Below, piece by piece: positions 1-5,728 of a stretch of 10,603 nt of DNA (positions are counted from its first letter, which is position 1; each line of letters starts with the position of its first letter). Below the pieces are notes generated by a model. It did not search any database, was not told the DNA's origin, and saw only the letters and a list, made by a program, of their open reading frames with translations. This DNA is from an uncultured Atopobiaceae bacterium. GTDB taxonomy: Bacteria; Actinomycetota; Coriobacteriia; Coriobacteriales; Atopobiaceae. The stretch spans positions 1 through 10,603 of the forward strand of contig CANPVI010000037.1 of assembly GCA_947581665.1 (NCBI GenBank), given 5' to 3'. The translations under genes and the position numbers were made by a program.

Positions 1-50
1 GAGGGATCGAAGCTCACGACGATCACATCGCCTTGGTCGTACACGATCAC
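1..50 (-). CDS. MazF/PemK-type toxin (endoribonuclease), N-terminal fragment
   Basis: Only the first 16 codons lie in the window; the gene runs off the left edge. Read on the minus strand from a GTG at 50-48, the peptide is VIVYDQGDVIVVSFDP (first residue Met when initiated at GTG). This fits the usual N-terminus of MazF/PemK toxins, where a short lead is followed by GD-(I/V)-hydrophobic-V-x-F-(D/N)-P. The GTG overlaps the antitoxin stop codon by 4 bases (GTGA), which suggests translational coupling. Family members are sequence-specific mRNA interferases neutralised by the partner antitoxin. The catalytic residues lie outside the window, so activity cannot be judged. The identity rests on this short match plus the antitoxin context. 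Confidence 0.78.
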   Translation of the reverse strand, partial: MIVYDQGDVIVVSFDP

Positions 51-340
51 CAGAGCTCCTTGCCCTGGGGCTCGCCCCAATCGATCTCGTTGCCGATCGT
101 CGGCCAATCGCTCGGAGGCTCGTAGGTGCCGTCATAGTCGGCGAAGAGCTCCTCGATCGAGACGTGCCTCGTGCGCTGTGCCCGTTCGCGGATGGGGAGG
201 ATGGTGATGTACTCCTCCGTTGCCATGATCTCGAGCCTATCCCCGGGCTCGATGCCGAGGTTCTTGCAGAGCCTCTTGGGAATGAGCAAGCCCTGCCCGT
301 TCCCCCACTTCGTGAGCATGGCCACGGCGGTCTCGGCCAT
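47..340 (-). CDS. MazE-type antitoxin, AbrB-like DNA-binding domain
   Basis: A 97-residue protein. Residues about 9-50 form an AbrB/MazE swapped-hairpin DNA-binding domain (LTKWGNGQGLLIPKRL, then LGIEPGDRLEI). The KWGN-x-QG-hydrophobic-x-IPK core is the family signature. Residues about 60-97 form an acidic tail (SIEELFADYDG, ending EIDWGEPQGKELW) of the kind that wraps around and inhibits MazF. The ATG at 340 is preceded by GGAGG eight bases upstream. The toxin start overlaps its stop codon. Antitoxins of this family usually repress their own promoter with the toxin; an inverted repeat next to a TATACT box lies 44-64 bases upstream. The low GC of the upstream stretch (about 361-410) differs from the neighbouring genes. 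An orphan AbrB-like regulator is excluded by the overlapping toxin start. Confidence 0.9.
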   Translation of the reverse strand: MAETAVAMLTKWGNGQGLLIPKRLCKNLGIEPGDRLEIMATEEYITILPIRERAQRTRHVSIEELFADYDGTYEPPSDWPTIGNEIDWGEPQGKELW

Positions 341-374
341 TCGGATCCTCCAATGCCGTGCAATGTCTAAACGG

Positions 375-404
375 AGTATATACCGCCAATCGACAAAATT
401 GGCG
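375..404 (-). promoter_or_regulatory. Putative promoter and operator of the mazEF-like pair
   Basis: On the minus strand, TATACT (380-375) resembles a -10 box, with no convincing -35 at 16-18 bases. Just upstream lies a perfect inverted repeat, CGCCAAT-7-ATTGGCG (arms 384-390 and 398-404), which covers the place of the missing -35. This layout suits an autoregulatory operator, because MazE/AbrB proteins bind palindromic sites in their own promoters. The operator role is inferred from position. Confidence 0.5.
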
Positions 405-439
405 ATATCTCCTGCGAGAGCCGCTGACCCCCCGTGCTT

Positions 440-502
440 TTACGCCGTGGAATCACCTTTTCGGTGCTGAAATCACACCGAAAAGGTGATTCCACGGCGT
501 AA
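440..502. repeat. Perfect 27-bp inverted repeat (long hairpin)
   Basis: Arms at 440-466 and 476-502 are exactly complementary over 27 bp around a 9-base loop, CTGAAATCA. Each arm begins TTACGCCGTGGAATCACC. It lies 33 bases downstream of the M20 peptidase stop, on the side where that gene ends, and upstream of the antitoxin promoter, so it could stop or attenuate transcription between two same-strand units. It lacks a T-tract on either strand, so it is not a standard intrinsic terminator. It could equally be a copy of a genome-wide palindromic repeat. Confidence 0.85.
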
Positions 503-535
503 GTCTTTGATTGCGGTCGCCGCGTAAACGCAAAG

Positions 536-1981
536 CTACAGCTCGAGCAGCATCAGGCGACCGATGGCGTCGATGTAGATGGCGAGGGCGGTCCTCAACA
601 GATCCTCGCGGATGCCCTCGTTCGCGCCGTGGACGTCGCCCACCCAGTCTGGCTTGGGGTCGCCGGGCTCCTCGGGGCCGAAGGCGACGGCCTTCTTGAA
701 GTGGCGCGCGTAGGTGCCGCCGCCGATGGTGTAGGCCGGCTCGTCGCGGCCCGTACGCTCGCGATACACGCTCATGAGGGAATTGATCTCAGGCGAATCG
801 GGCTCCACGTAGAAGGGCACGTTGTCCGCGAGCGTCTCGAAGGTGCACTCGTGCTCGGCTGCCGCCGCACCGAGGCGATCGGCGATCTCCTCGCCGGTGA
901 TGCTCGTCACATAGCGCGAATCGACGGTCTGCGTGAAGCGGCCGTCCTCGGTGGTGCGCACGACGCCGCCCACGACGGTGCTCCTGCCGAAGAGCTCGTC
1001 GCCCGCCGCGATGCCGATCTGCTCGCCGTAGTCGTCCGCGAGGAGCATGGCCTGGAGCTCGAGGAACGGATGCTGGTCCTCGCTGAAGAGGCCGTTTTCA
1101 AGGAGGTAGTCGTTCAGCATCTTGATGGCGTTCTTCGTGCCCTCGGGCCTCGAGGCGTGGCCGGCGACGCCGCGAGCGGTGATCTTCGCGCGACCCTCGC
1201 CCGCCGGCTCGATCGTGATGCCATCCATGGGGGTGAGGAGTGCGGGCGCCACCTTCACCACGGCCTCCGCCTTGGAGGGCACGGCGTTTGCCACCGTGCC
1301 GCCATCGAAGGACACGAGCTTGCCGCCCGCCACGGGCTTCGAGGTGAAGAGCCCGTGGAAGATGCCCTTCTCGCCGTAGCAGACGGGGAAATCCGCGTCG
1401 GGCGTGAAGAGGAAGGCCGGACTCCCCTCGTGCGCCTCGTAGATGTCCACGTCGCGCATGCCACTCTCCTCGTTCGAGCCGATGATGGCGCGCAGCGTAT
1501 AGGGCAGTTTCACGCCGTCTTCCTTGAGTTCCTTGAAGAAGCGTGCGGCCCAGAGGGTGAGGATGAGGGGGCCCTTGTCGTCCGCGACGCCGCGACCGAT
1601 GAGCCAGCCGTCGCGCTCCACCATCTCGAAGGGATCGCTCTCCCAGTCCTGGCCGCCCACGGGCACCACGTCGGCGTGGCACATCATGGCGAGGATCCTC
1701 TCGCTCTCGCCCGGCACGTCCGCCCAGGCCACGTAGCCGTGGTCGTCGTGGGTCTTGAGCTCGAGGCGCTCGGCGATATCGAGCGCGCAGTGCGCGGCCT
1801 TCTCGGGGCCGGGGCCATAGGGCGCGCCCGGCACGGCAGCCTTCAGGTCTTCCACGCTCTCGATGGCCACGATCGAGCGGATGTCCTCGATCACCTGGAG
1901 CCACACTTTGTCGATATAGGCATCGACCATGCCCTTCCATTCGGGGGTGGTGGGGTCGAGGGCGCGATCATCAACAGGCAT
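536..1981 (-). CDS. M20-family metallopeptidase, PepV/Sapep-like dipeptidase
   Basis: A 481-residue cytoplasmic enzyme, the usual length for PepV-type dipeptidases, which are two-metal (normally zinc) enzymes that cleave dipeptides with a free N-terminus. The metal and catalytic residues are visible in order: H102-x-D104 (CHADVVP), D134 (GRGVADDKGP), the pair E171-E172 (GSNEESG), D195 (TPDADFP, with GEKG after it) and H451 (DVHGANEG). The lid domain sits around residues 210-390 and carries GHASRPEGT (274-282). A GGGTYAR segment at 420-426 matches the substrate-binding part of the family. The start is set by GGAGG four bases before the ATG at 1981; the reading frame stays open upstream to 2068, but without such a site. 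No signal peptide is seen. The gene diverges from the HAD gene across 114 bp. The exact substrate is not known, and Xaa-His dipeptidase is a common alternative name. Confidence 0.95.
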   Translation of the reverse strand: MPVDDRALDPTTPEWKGMVDAYIDKVWLQVIEDIRSIVAIESVEDLKAAVPGAPYGPGPEKAAHCALDIAERLELKTHDDHGYVAWADVPGESERILAMMCHADVVPVGGQDWESDPFEMVERDGWLIGRGVADDKGPLILTLWAARFFKELKEDGVKLPYTLRAIIGSNEESGMRDVDIYEAHEGSPAFLFTPDADFPVCYGEKGIFHGLFTSKPVAGGKLVSFDGGTVANAVPSKAEAVVKVAPALLTPMDGITIEPAGEGRAKITARGVAGHASRPEGTKNAIKMLNDYLLENGLFSEDQHPFLELQAMLLADDYGEQIGIAAGDELFGRSTVVGGVVRTTEDGRFTQTVDSRYVTSITGEEIADRLGAAAAEHECTFETLADNVPFYVEPDSPEINSLMSVYRERTGRDEPAYTIGGGTYARHFKKAVAFGPEEPGDPKPDWVGDVHGANEGIREDLLRTALAIYIDAIGRLMLLEL

Positions 1982-2095
1982 GGTTCCTCCAAGGACGGAT
2001 GGTTCGATCGTTCGCGATGCGGCCGGCGTGGCAGCTCGTCCTATTCTAAGAGCGGCACTCAACGACAATTCCGCATCGATCGATGGGAGGACGAC
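1982..2095. other. Divergent intergenic region, M20 peptidase / HAD phosphatase
   Basis: Holds the 5' signals of both divergent genes. Weak AT-rich cores overlap near 2042-2048 (TATTCT on plus, TAGAAT on minus), without well-placed -35 boxes. A perfect 12-bp palindrome, CATCGATCGATG (2074-2085), abuts the GGGAGG ribosome binding site of the HAD gene (2085-2090) and could be an operator or mask the site in RNA. No promoter can be fixed with confidence. Confidence 0.4.
1986..1990 (-). promoter_or_regulatory. Ribosome binding site fixing the M20 peptidase start
   Basis: GGAGG on the minus strand is separated by AACC from the ATG at 1981. It favours this start over in-frame upstream codons, which would add up to 29 residues lacking family similarity. 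Confidence 0.75.
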
Positions 2096-2812
2096 ATGGG
2101 CGTGGAGCGTGTCGCGCCGACGCGCATCGACGATCTCCTACCCCAGCCAGCCTCGGGAAAACCGCGCGGCTTCGATGCCGCGATCTTCGACTTCGACGGC
2201 ACGATCGCGCTCTCGGGGGAGATCTGGCACATCGTGGACACCACCTTCTTCGCGCGTCGCGGCCTGCCGCTCGAGCCCGACGTGCCGGCCCGTCTCGCCG
2301 CGCTCGGCTTTCGCGAGGGCGCGGAGTTCGTGATCGAGCGCTACGGCTTCAAGGAGACGCCGCAGGAGATCATGGACGAGTGGAACCAGCTCGGAGCCGA
2401 GCTCTATCGCGAAAACGTGCAGCTCAGGACCGGTGCGAAGGCGTATCTCACCGCGCTTCGCGAAGCGGGGATCCCGCTTGGGCTCGCCACCACGAACCAC
2501 CCCGCCGTGCTCGCCGCCCTCGCGCCGAGGATCGACGTGGACGCGCTCTTCGACGTGGTGGTCACGTCAGCGGAAGTCGCGGTCCCGAAGGATGAGCCCG
2601 ACATCTACCTCGAGGCGGCACGGCTCCTCGGCGTCACGCCTCGCCGCACGCTCGTCTTCGAGGACATCCCCTTCGGCCTCAACGCCGCGCATCGCGCCGG
2701 CTTCCCCACGGTGGGCGTGGCCTCGGGCGATGTGAACCAGAATGTCGAGCAGGTGCGCGCCGCCGCCGACTTCTTCATCGAAGACTGGGAAGAGCTCGCG
2801 AAACGGGTATAG
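2096..2812 (+). CDS. HAD-superfamily phosphatase, subfamily IA (beta-phosphoglucomutase/phosphatase-like)
   Basis: A 238-residue haloacid-dehalogenase fold hydrolase. Motif I is D32-F-D34-G-T (FDFDGTIAL), with D32 the expected nucleophile and D34 the acid/base. Residues about 40-110 form a helical cap of type C1. Motif II is the Thr in LGLATTN (129-134), motif III is K165 (VAVPKDEPDIY) and motif IV is E189-D190 (VFEDIPFG), so all catalytic positions are intact. Such enzymes are Mg-dependent and act on small phosphorylated metabolites (sugar phosphates, phosphoglycolate and others); the substrate cannot be read from sequence. The ATG at 2096 follows GGGAGG by five bases. A 20-residue lead precedes the fold. 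It is followed after 44 bases by the 11-mer repeat gene, so the two may share a transcript. Confidence 0.92.
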   Translation: MGVERVAPTRIDDLLPQPASGKPRGFDAAIFDFDGTIALSGEIWHIVDTTFFARRGLPLEPDVPARLAALGFREGAEFVIERYGFKETPQEIMDEWNQLGAELYRENVQLRTGAKAYLTALREAGIPLGLATTNHPAVLAALAPRIDVDALFDVVVTSAEVAVPKDEPDIYLEAARLLGVTPRRTLVFEDIPFGLNAAHRAGFPTVGVASGDVNQNVEQVRAAADFFIEDWEELAKRV

Positions 2813-2856
2813 CCACCAAATGGCATAGCAGTGAGAAATGACCGTTTGGAGGGGCA

Positions 2857-3321
2857 ATGGCTGAGAACAACGAGATCGAAAGACAGGCCGAAGAGGTGAA
2901 GGCTGCGGCCGAGGAATCCAAGGACGCACTCGGCGAGGCGCTCGACGACGCCAAGGACGCGATCGGCAAGGCCGCCGGCGCCATCGGCGATGCCGTGAAG
3001 ACCGCCGCGCCGAAGGTGCGCGACGGCGTCGCCTCCGCGGGAAATGCCATCGGCGATGCCGCGAAGAGCGCCGCACCCGCCGTGAAGGACGCTGCGGGTG
3101 CCGTGGGGGGCGCGGCCGGTGCCGCCTACGAGAAGGCCAAGCCCGTGGTGGGCAACGCGGTGGATGGCATGAAGAAGGGCATCGACGCTCTCGGCAACAA
3201 GTTGCGCGGCATCAAGGCAGACGCAGAGGAAGCGGCCGCCGACGCCAAGGTCGAACATGAAGCCGCCGAGGATGCGAAGGCCGCCGAAGAGGCGATGGAC
3301 AAGACCGAGAGCGGCGATTAA
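2857..3321 (+). CDS. Small Ala/Lys/Asp-rich protein with 11-residue repeats (LEA-like), function unknown
   Basis: A 154-residue, highly charged, Ala-rich protein with no Cys, no Trp and a single Tyr. From residue 12 to 88 it follows an 11-residue period with an acidic residue leading each unit (E12, D23, D34, D45, D56, D67, D78). Examples are DAVKTAAPKVR (45-55) and DAAKSAAPAVK (67-77). A stronger 22-residue repeat links 42-62 and 64-84. Two amphipathic, mostly helical ends flank this (1-22 and about 100-154, the latter Glu/Ala-rich). Eleven-mer repeats of this type occur in group 3 LEA proteins and in synuclein/apolipoprotein-like membrane-binding helices, so a stress-protectant or lipid-surface role is possible but inferred. 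No signal peptide or membrane span is visible. GGAGGGG lies just upstream of the ATG. The real-gene call rests on this site, regular codon use and the repeat pattern. Confidence 0.8.
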   Translation: MAENNEIERQAEEVKAAAEESKDALGEALDDAKDAIGKAAGAIGDAVKTAAPKVRDGVASAGNAIGDAAKSAAPAVKDAAGAVGGAAGAAYEKAKPVVGNAVDGMKKGIDALGNKLRGIKADAEEAAADAKVEHEAAEDAKAAEEAMDKTESGD

Positions 3322-3343
3322 CCACGTTCAACAAGTCTTATTT

Positions 3344-3407
3344 CGTCGAGGAGGATCGCATTGCGGTGCAATGCGAAGCATTGCACCGCAACCTACCCTC
3401 CTCGACG
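3344..3407. repeat. Two-tier hairpin downstream of the repeat-protein gene
   Basis: The outer stem is 11 bp (CGTCGAGGAGG at 3344-3354 with CCTCCTCGACG at 3397-3407). The inner stem is a perfect 14 bp (3361-3374 with 3378-3391) closed by a GAA triloop. Small asymmetric internal loops separate the two. It starts 23 bases after the stop codon at 3321. No T-tract follows, so it may protect the 3' end of the transcript or act with the next hairpin. Confidence 0.8.
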
Positions 3408-3420
3408 TGAGTACGGAAGC

Positions 3421-3459
3421 GCCAGCCATCGCGCGAAGCGCGAAGACTGGCTCTGTTTT
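3421..3459 (+). terminator. Possible intrinsic terminator for the plus-strand genes
   Basis: A 14-bp stem with two mismatches (3421-3434 with 3438-3451), closed by a GAA triloop inside GCGCGAAGCGC. TCTGTTTT follows at 3452-3459, a modest T-run. Of the structures in this gap it is the best candidate to end transcripts from the HAD and repeat-protein genes. Confidence 0.5.
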
Positions 3460-3465
3460 GGCTCA

Positions 3466-3527
3466 GCCCGAACGAACCCGCTTGCCGCGCACGCTTCGCT
3501 TAGCACCGCAAGCGGGTTCGTTCGGGC
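3466..3527. repeat. Perfect 20-bp inverted repeat with 22-base loop
   Basis: GCCCGAACGAACCCGCTTGC (3466-3485) is exactly complementary to 3508-3527. The loop at 3486-3507 contains GCTTCGC, the complement of the GCGAAGC found at the apex of the two preceding hairpins. There is no T-tract at the stem ends, and the role is unknown. Confidence 0.8.
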
Positions 3528-3540
3528 AAATGGGAACAGC

Positions 3541-3578
3541 AAAAAAGAGGCGGAGCGGGGAACTCCCTGCTCCGCCTC
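3541..3578 (-). terminator. Intrinsic terminator of the cold-shock gene
   Basis: The 10-bp GC-rich stem GAGGCGGAGC / GCTCCGCCTC (3547-3556 with 3569-3578) can extend by three G-C pairs past a bulged base. On the minus strand it is followed at once by six T (A-run at 3541-3546). It sits 30 bases beyond the cold-shock stop codon, the classical arrangement. Confidence 0.9.
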
Positions 3579-3608
3579 GTTGTCTATCAAAACGAGATCG
3601 ACCTCGAA

Positions 3609-3815
3609 TTAACCGACCTTGCGCACGTTGGAAGCCTGAAGCTTGCCATTCTGGCCCGTGGTCACCTCGAACTCAACGAGCTGGCCCTCGTCGAGGGTCT
3701 TATAGCCGTCCATCTGGATCTCGGAGAAGTGCACGAACAGATCGTCGCCACCCTCACGAGAGATGAAGCCATAGCCCTTCTCGGGGTTGAACCACTTGAC
3801 CGTACCTGTTTCCAT
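3609..3815 (-). CDS. Cold-shock domain protein, CspA family
   Basis: A 68-residue single OB-fold protein, standard length for CspA-like nucleic-acid chaperones that bind single-stranded RNA and DNA and melt mRNA structure. RNP1 is KGYGFI (13-18) and RNP2 is LFVHF (26-30); the opening METGTVKWFNPEKG and W8 are typical. All aromatic binding positions of the two motifs are present. The ATG at 3815 has AGAAGG six bases upstream; a stronger GGGAGG lies about 18 bases away, too far to serve directly. A strong terminator follows the gene. An extended -10 box about 100 bases upstream implies a long 5' leader, as in cold-regulated csp genes, but whether this copy is cold-induced is not shown by the sequence. 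Confidence 0.97.
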   Translation of the reverse strand: METGTVKWFNPEKGYGFISREGGDDLFVHFSEIQMDGYKTLDEGQLVEFEVTTGQNGKLQASNVRKVG

Positions 3816-3912
3816 CTCGAGCCTTCTACTTTCCTCCCGCTGGGTGCAGGACTAAATCGGGGGCGCGCTCGCTCTGCGCCCAACTTTCTCGACCGCTCGC
3901 GCGGCCCGGCTT

Positions 3913-3921
3913 AGCATAGCA
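3913..3921 (-). promoter_or_regulatory. Putative extended -10 promoter for the cold-shock gene
   Basis: TGCTATGCT on the minus strand matches an extended -10 (TGn followed by TATnnT). No good -35 is seen at 16-18 bases. Initiation about 7 bases downstream would give a 5' leader of about 90 bases. No convincing terminator separates it from fhs upstream, so read-through is also possible. Confidence 0.4.
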
Positions 3922-3964
3922 AAGCGAACCCGGGGAAACATTTGCGATCTTTTAGTAAACGCAA

Positions 3965-5632
3965 CTAGAAGAGCCCGGTGATGGTGCCGTCATCGGTGAC
4001 GTCGATGCCGCAGGCAGCGGGGCGCTTCGGCAGGCCCGGCATCGTCATGATGGAGCCCGTGAGGAGCACCACGAACCCCGCGCCGGCATCCACCTTCGCC
4101 TCGCGCACCGTGATGGTGAAGCCCTTCGGTTCTCCGAGCTTGGAGGGATCGTCGGTGAGCGAGTACTGCGTCTTCGCGATGCACACCGGAAGCTCGCCGA
4201 AGCCGAGGCGATGGAGCTCGGCCACCTGGCGCTTGGCCTGCGGGGTGAACTCGACGCCATCCGCGCCGTAGACGCGCTTCGCCACGCTCTCCGCAGCCTC
4301 CTCGATGGAGGCACCGGTGGGATAGGAGAAGTCGAAGTGGTTCGGCTCCCCCACGAGGCGAAGCACCTCGTTCGCGAGCTCGATGCCACCCTCGCCGCCC
4401 TTGGCCCACACCTCGGAGAGCGCGACGTTCACGCCGAGCTTCTCGAGCTCGGTGCGCAGGAGCTCGAGCTCAGCCTCCGTGTCTGACGGGAAGCGGTTGA
4501 TGGCCACGCACACGGGCAGGCCGTAGACCTCCCGCATCACGCGCACGTGGTGGAGAAGGTTCGGAAGGCCTGCGGAGAGCGCGTCGAGGTTCTCGGTGGT
4601 GAGGGCGTCCTTGGGCTGGCCGCCGTTGTACTTGAGCGCGCGCACGGTGGCCACCACCACGACGGCGTCGGGGTTGAGGTGCGCCATGCGGCACTTGATG
4701 TCGAGGAACTTCTCGGCGCCGAGGTCCGCGCCGAAGCCCGCCTCGGTGACCGCGATGTCCGCGTAGCGCTGGGCCATGCGGGTGGCCATCACGGAATTGC
4801 AGCCGTGGGCGATGTTGGCGAAGGGGCCACCGTGCACGAAGGCCGGCGTCGACTCGAGCGTCTGCACGAGGTTCGGGCTGAGCGCGTCCTTGAGGAGCGC
4901 GGCCATGGCGCCCTGGGCCTCGAGGTCGGCGGCCGTCACGGGCTCGCGGTCGTAGGTGTAGCCCACGACGATGCGTCCGAGGCGCTCCTTGAGGTCGTGG
5001 ATGGAGGTGGCGAGGCAGAGCACGGCCATGATCTCCGAGGCCACCGTGATGTCGAAGCCGTCCTCGCGCGGCACGCCGTTCGCCACGCCGCCGAGGCCAT
5101 CGACGATGTTTCTGAGCTGGCGGTCGTTCATGTCCACGGCGCGCTTCCACGTGATGCGGCGCGGGTCGACGTCGAGCGGGTTTCCCTGCTGGATGGAGTT
5201 GTCGAGCATGGCCGCGAGGAGGTTGTTCGCGGCGCCGATGGCATGGAAGTCGCCGGTGAAGTGGAGGTTGATGTCCTCCATGGGCACCACCTGGGCATAG
5301 CCACCGCCAGCCGCACCGCCCTTGATGCCGAAGACGGGGCCGAGGGAGGGCTCGCGAAGCGCCACCGCCACGTTCTTGCCGAGACGCTTGAGCGCGTCGG
5401 CGAGGCCGATCGTGGTGGTCGTCTTGCCCTCGCCCGCGGGCGTGGGGTTGATGGCCGTCACGAGCACGAGCCTGGCGATGTGATCGGAGGGCGTGTCGAG
5501 CACGCGATAGTCGACCTTCGCCTTGTCGCGCCCGTAGGGCACGAGATCCTCCTCGGCGATACCGAGGCGCTTGGCCACCTCGAAAATCGGTTCGGTCGTG
5601 GCTGCCTGTGCGATTTCGATGTCAGAGAGCAT
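3965..5632 (-). CDS. fhs: Formate-tetrahydrofolate ligase
   Basis: A 555-residue cytosolic enzyme, full family length, that makes 10-formyl-tetrahydrofolate from formate, tetrahydrofolate and ATP. This feeds purine and formyl-Met-tRNA synthesis and, in some anaerobes, the methyl branch of the Wood-Ljungdahl pathway. The P-loop is NPTPAGEGKTTTTIGL (62-77). Family signatures follow: PSLGPVFGIKGGAAGGGYAQ (95-114), the MEDINLHFTGD segment (118-128), FVHGGPFANIAHG (265-277), and TEAGFGADLGAEKF (296-309). The end is conserved (GSIMTMPGLPKRPAA, 526-540). The start at 5632 is chosen because GAAGGAG stands five bases before it; the frame extends 12 codons upstream without family similarity. It lies 96 bases after ruvB on the same strand. 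No other folate gene is in the window, so the pathway role beyond general one-carbon supply is open. Confidence 0.99.
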   Translation of the reverse strand: MLSDIEIAQAATTEPIFEVAKRLGIAEEDLVPYGRDKAKVDYRVLDTPSDHIARLVLVTAINPTPAGEGKTTTTIGLADALKRLGKNVAVALREPSLGPVFGIKGGAAGGGYAQVVPMEDINLHFTGDFHAIGAANNLLAAMLDNSIQQGNPLDVDPRRITWKRAVDMNDRQLRNIVDGLGGVANGVPREDGFDITVASEIMAVLCLATSIHDLKERLGRIVVGYTYDREPVTAADLEAQGAMAALLKDALSPNLVQTLESTPAFVHGGPFANIAHGCNSVMATRMAQRYADIAVTEAGFGADLGAEKFLDIKCRMAHLNPDAVVVVATVRALKYNGGQPKDALTTENLDALSAGLPNLLHHVRVMREVYGLPVCVAINRFPSDTEAELELLRTELEKLGVNVALSEVWAKGGEGGIELANEVLRLVGEPNHFDFSYPTGASIEEAAESVAKRVYGADGVEFTPQAKRQVAELHRLGFGELPVCIAKTQYSLTDDPSKLGEPKGFTITVREAKVDAGAGFVVLLTGSIMTMPGLPKRPAACGIDVTDDGTITGLF

Positions 5633-5637
5633 TCGGG

Positions 5638-5644
5638 CTCCTTC
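5638..5644 (-). promoter_or_regulatory. Ribosome binding site fixing the fhs start
   Basis: GAAGGAG on the minus strand, five bases before the ATG at 5632. It supports this start over the upstream in-frame codon at 5668. Confidence 0.75.
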
Positions 5645-5728
5645 GAGGTTCGAACGTGACGGCGACATGCGGCGCCGGATGCGTCGCGACCATGGTACAA
5701 CCGAGCGCCGTGGAGACGTTGTGGGCGG

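Noticed and set aside
1..535. Mobile element carrying the toxin-antitoxin pair
   Set aside because: No transposase, integrase, attachment-site duplication or terminal repeats are visible; the 27-bp palindrome alone does not bound an element.
629..2095. Long open frame on the plus strand opposite the M20 peptidase, in frame with the HAD gene
   Set aside because: It is a codon-bias shadow of the peptidase: Ala/Gly/His/Arg-rich without family features, and the HAD gene has its own ribosome binding site and start at 2096.
2453..2470. CGCTTCGCGAAGCG palindrome inside the HAD gene
   Set aside because: It encodes ordinary residues (ALREAG) using the common codons of this genome; chance palindromes of this kind are expected.
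2808..2828. Imperfect inverted repeat TATAGCCA / TGGCATA between the HAD and repeat-protein genes
   Set aside because: Short, needs a bulge, and overlaps the HAD stop codon; no clear -35/-10 pair supports a promoter or operator here.
3361..3766. Short open frames running through the hairpin region between the repeat protein and csp
   Set aside because: They run through inverted repeats and the terminator, lack ribosome binding sites and look like no family.
3940..3963. TTTGCG / CGCAA stem after the fhs stop, as a terminator
   Set aside because: Only about 5 bp with a 13-base AT-rich loop, and no T-tract after the stem on the minus strand.
4547..5659. Plus-strand open frame opposite fhs
   Set aside because: fhs is certain, and the opposite frame is again a composition shadow.
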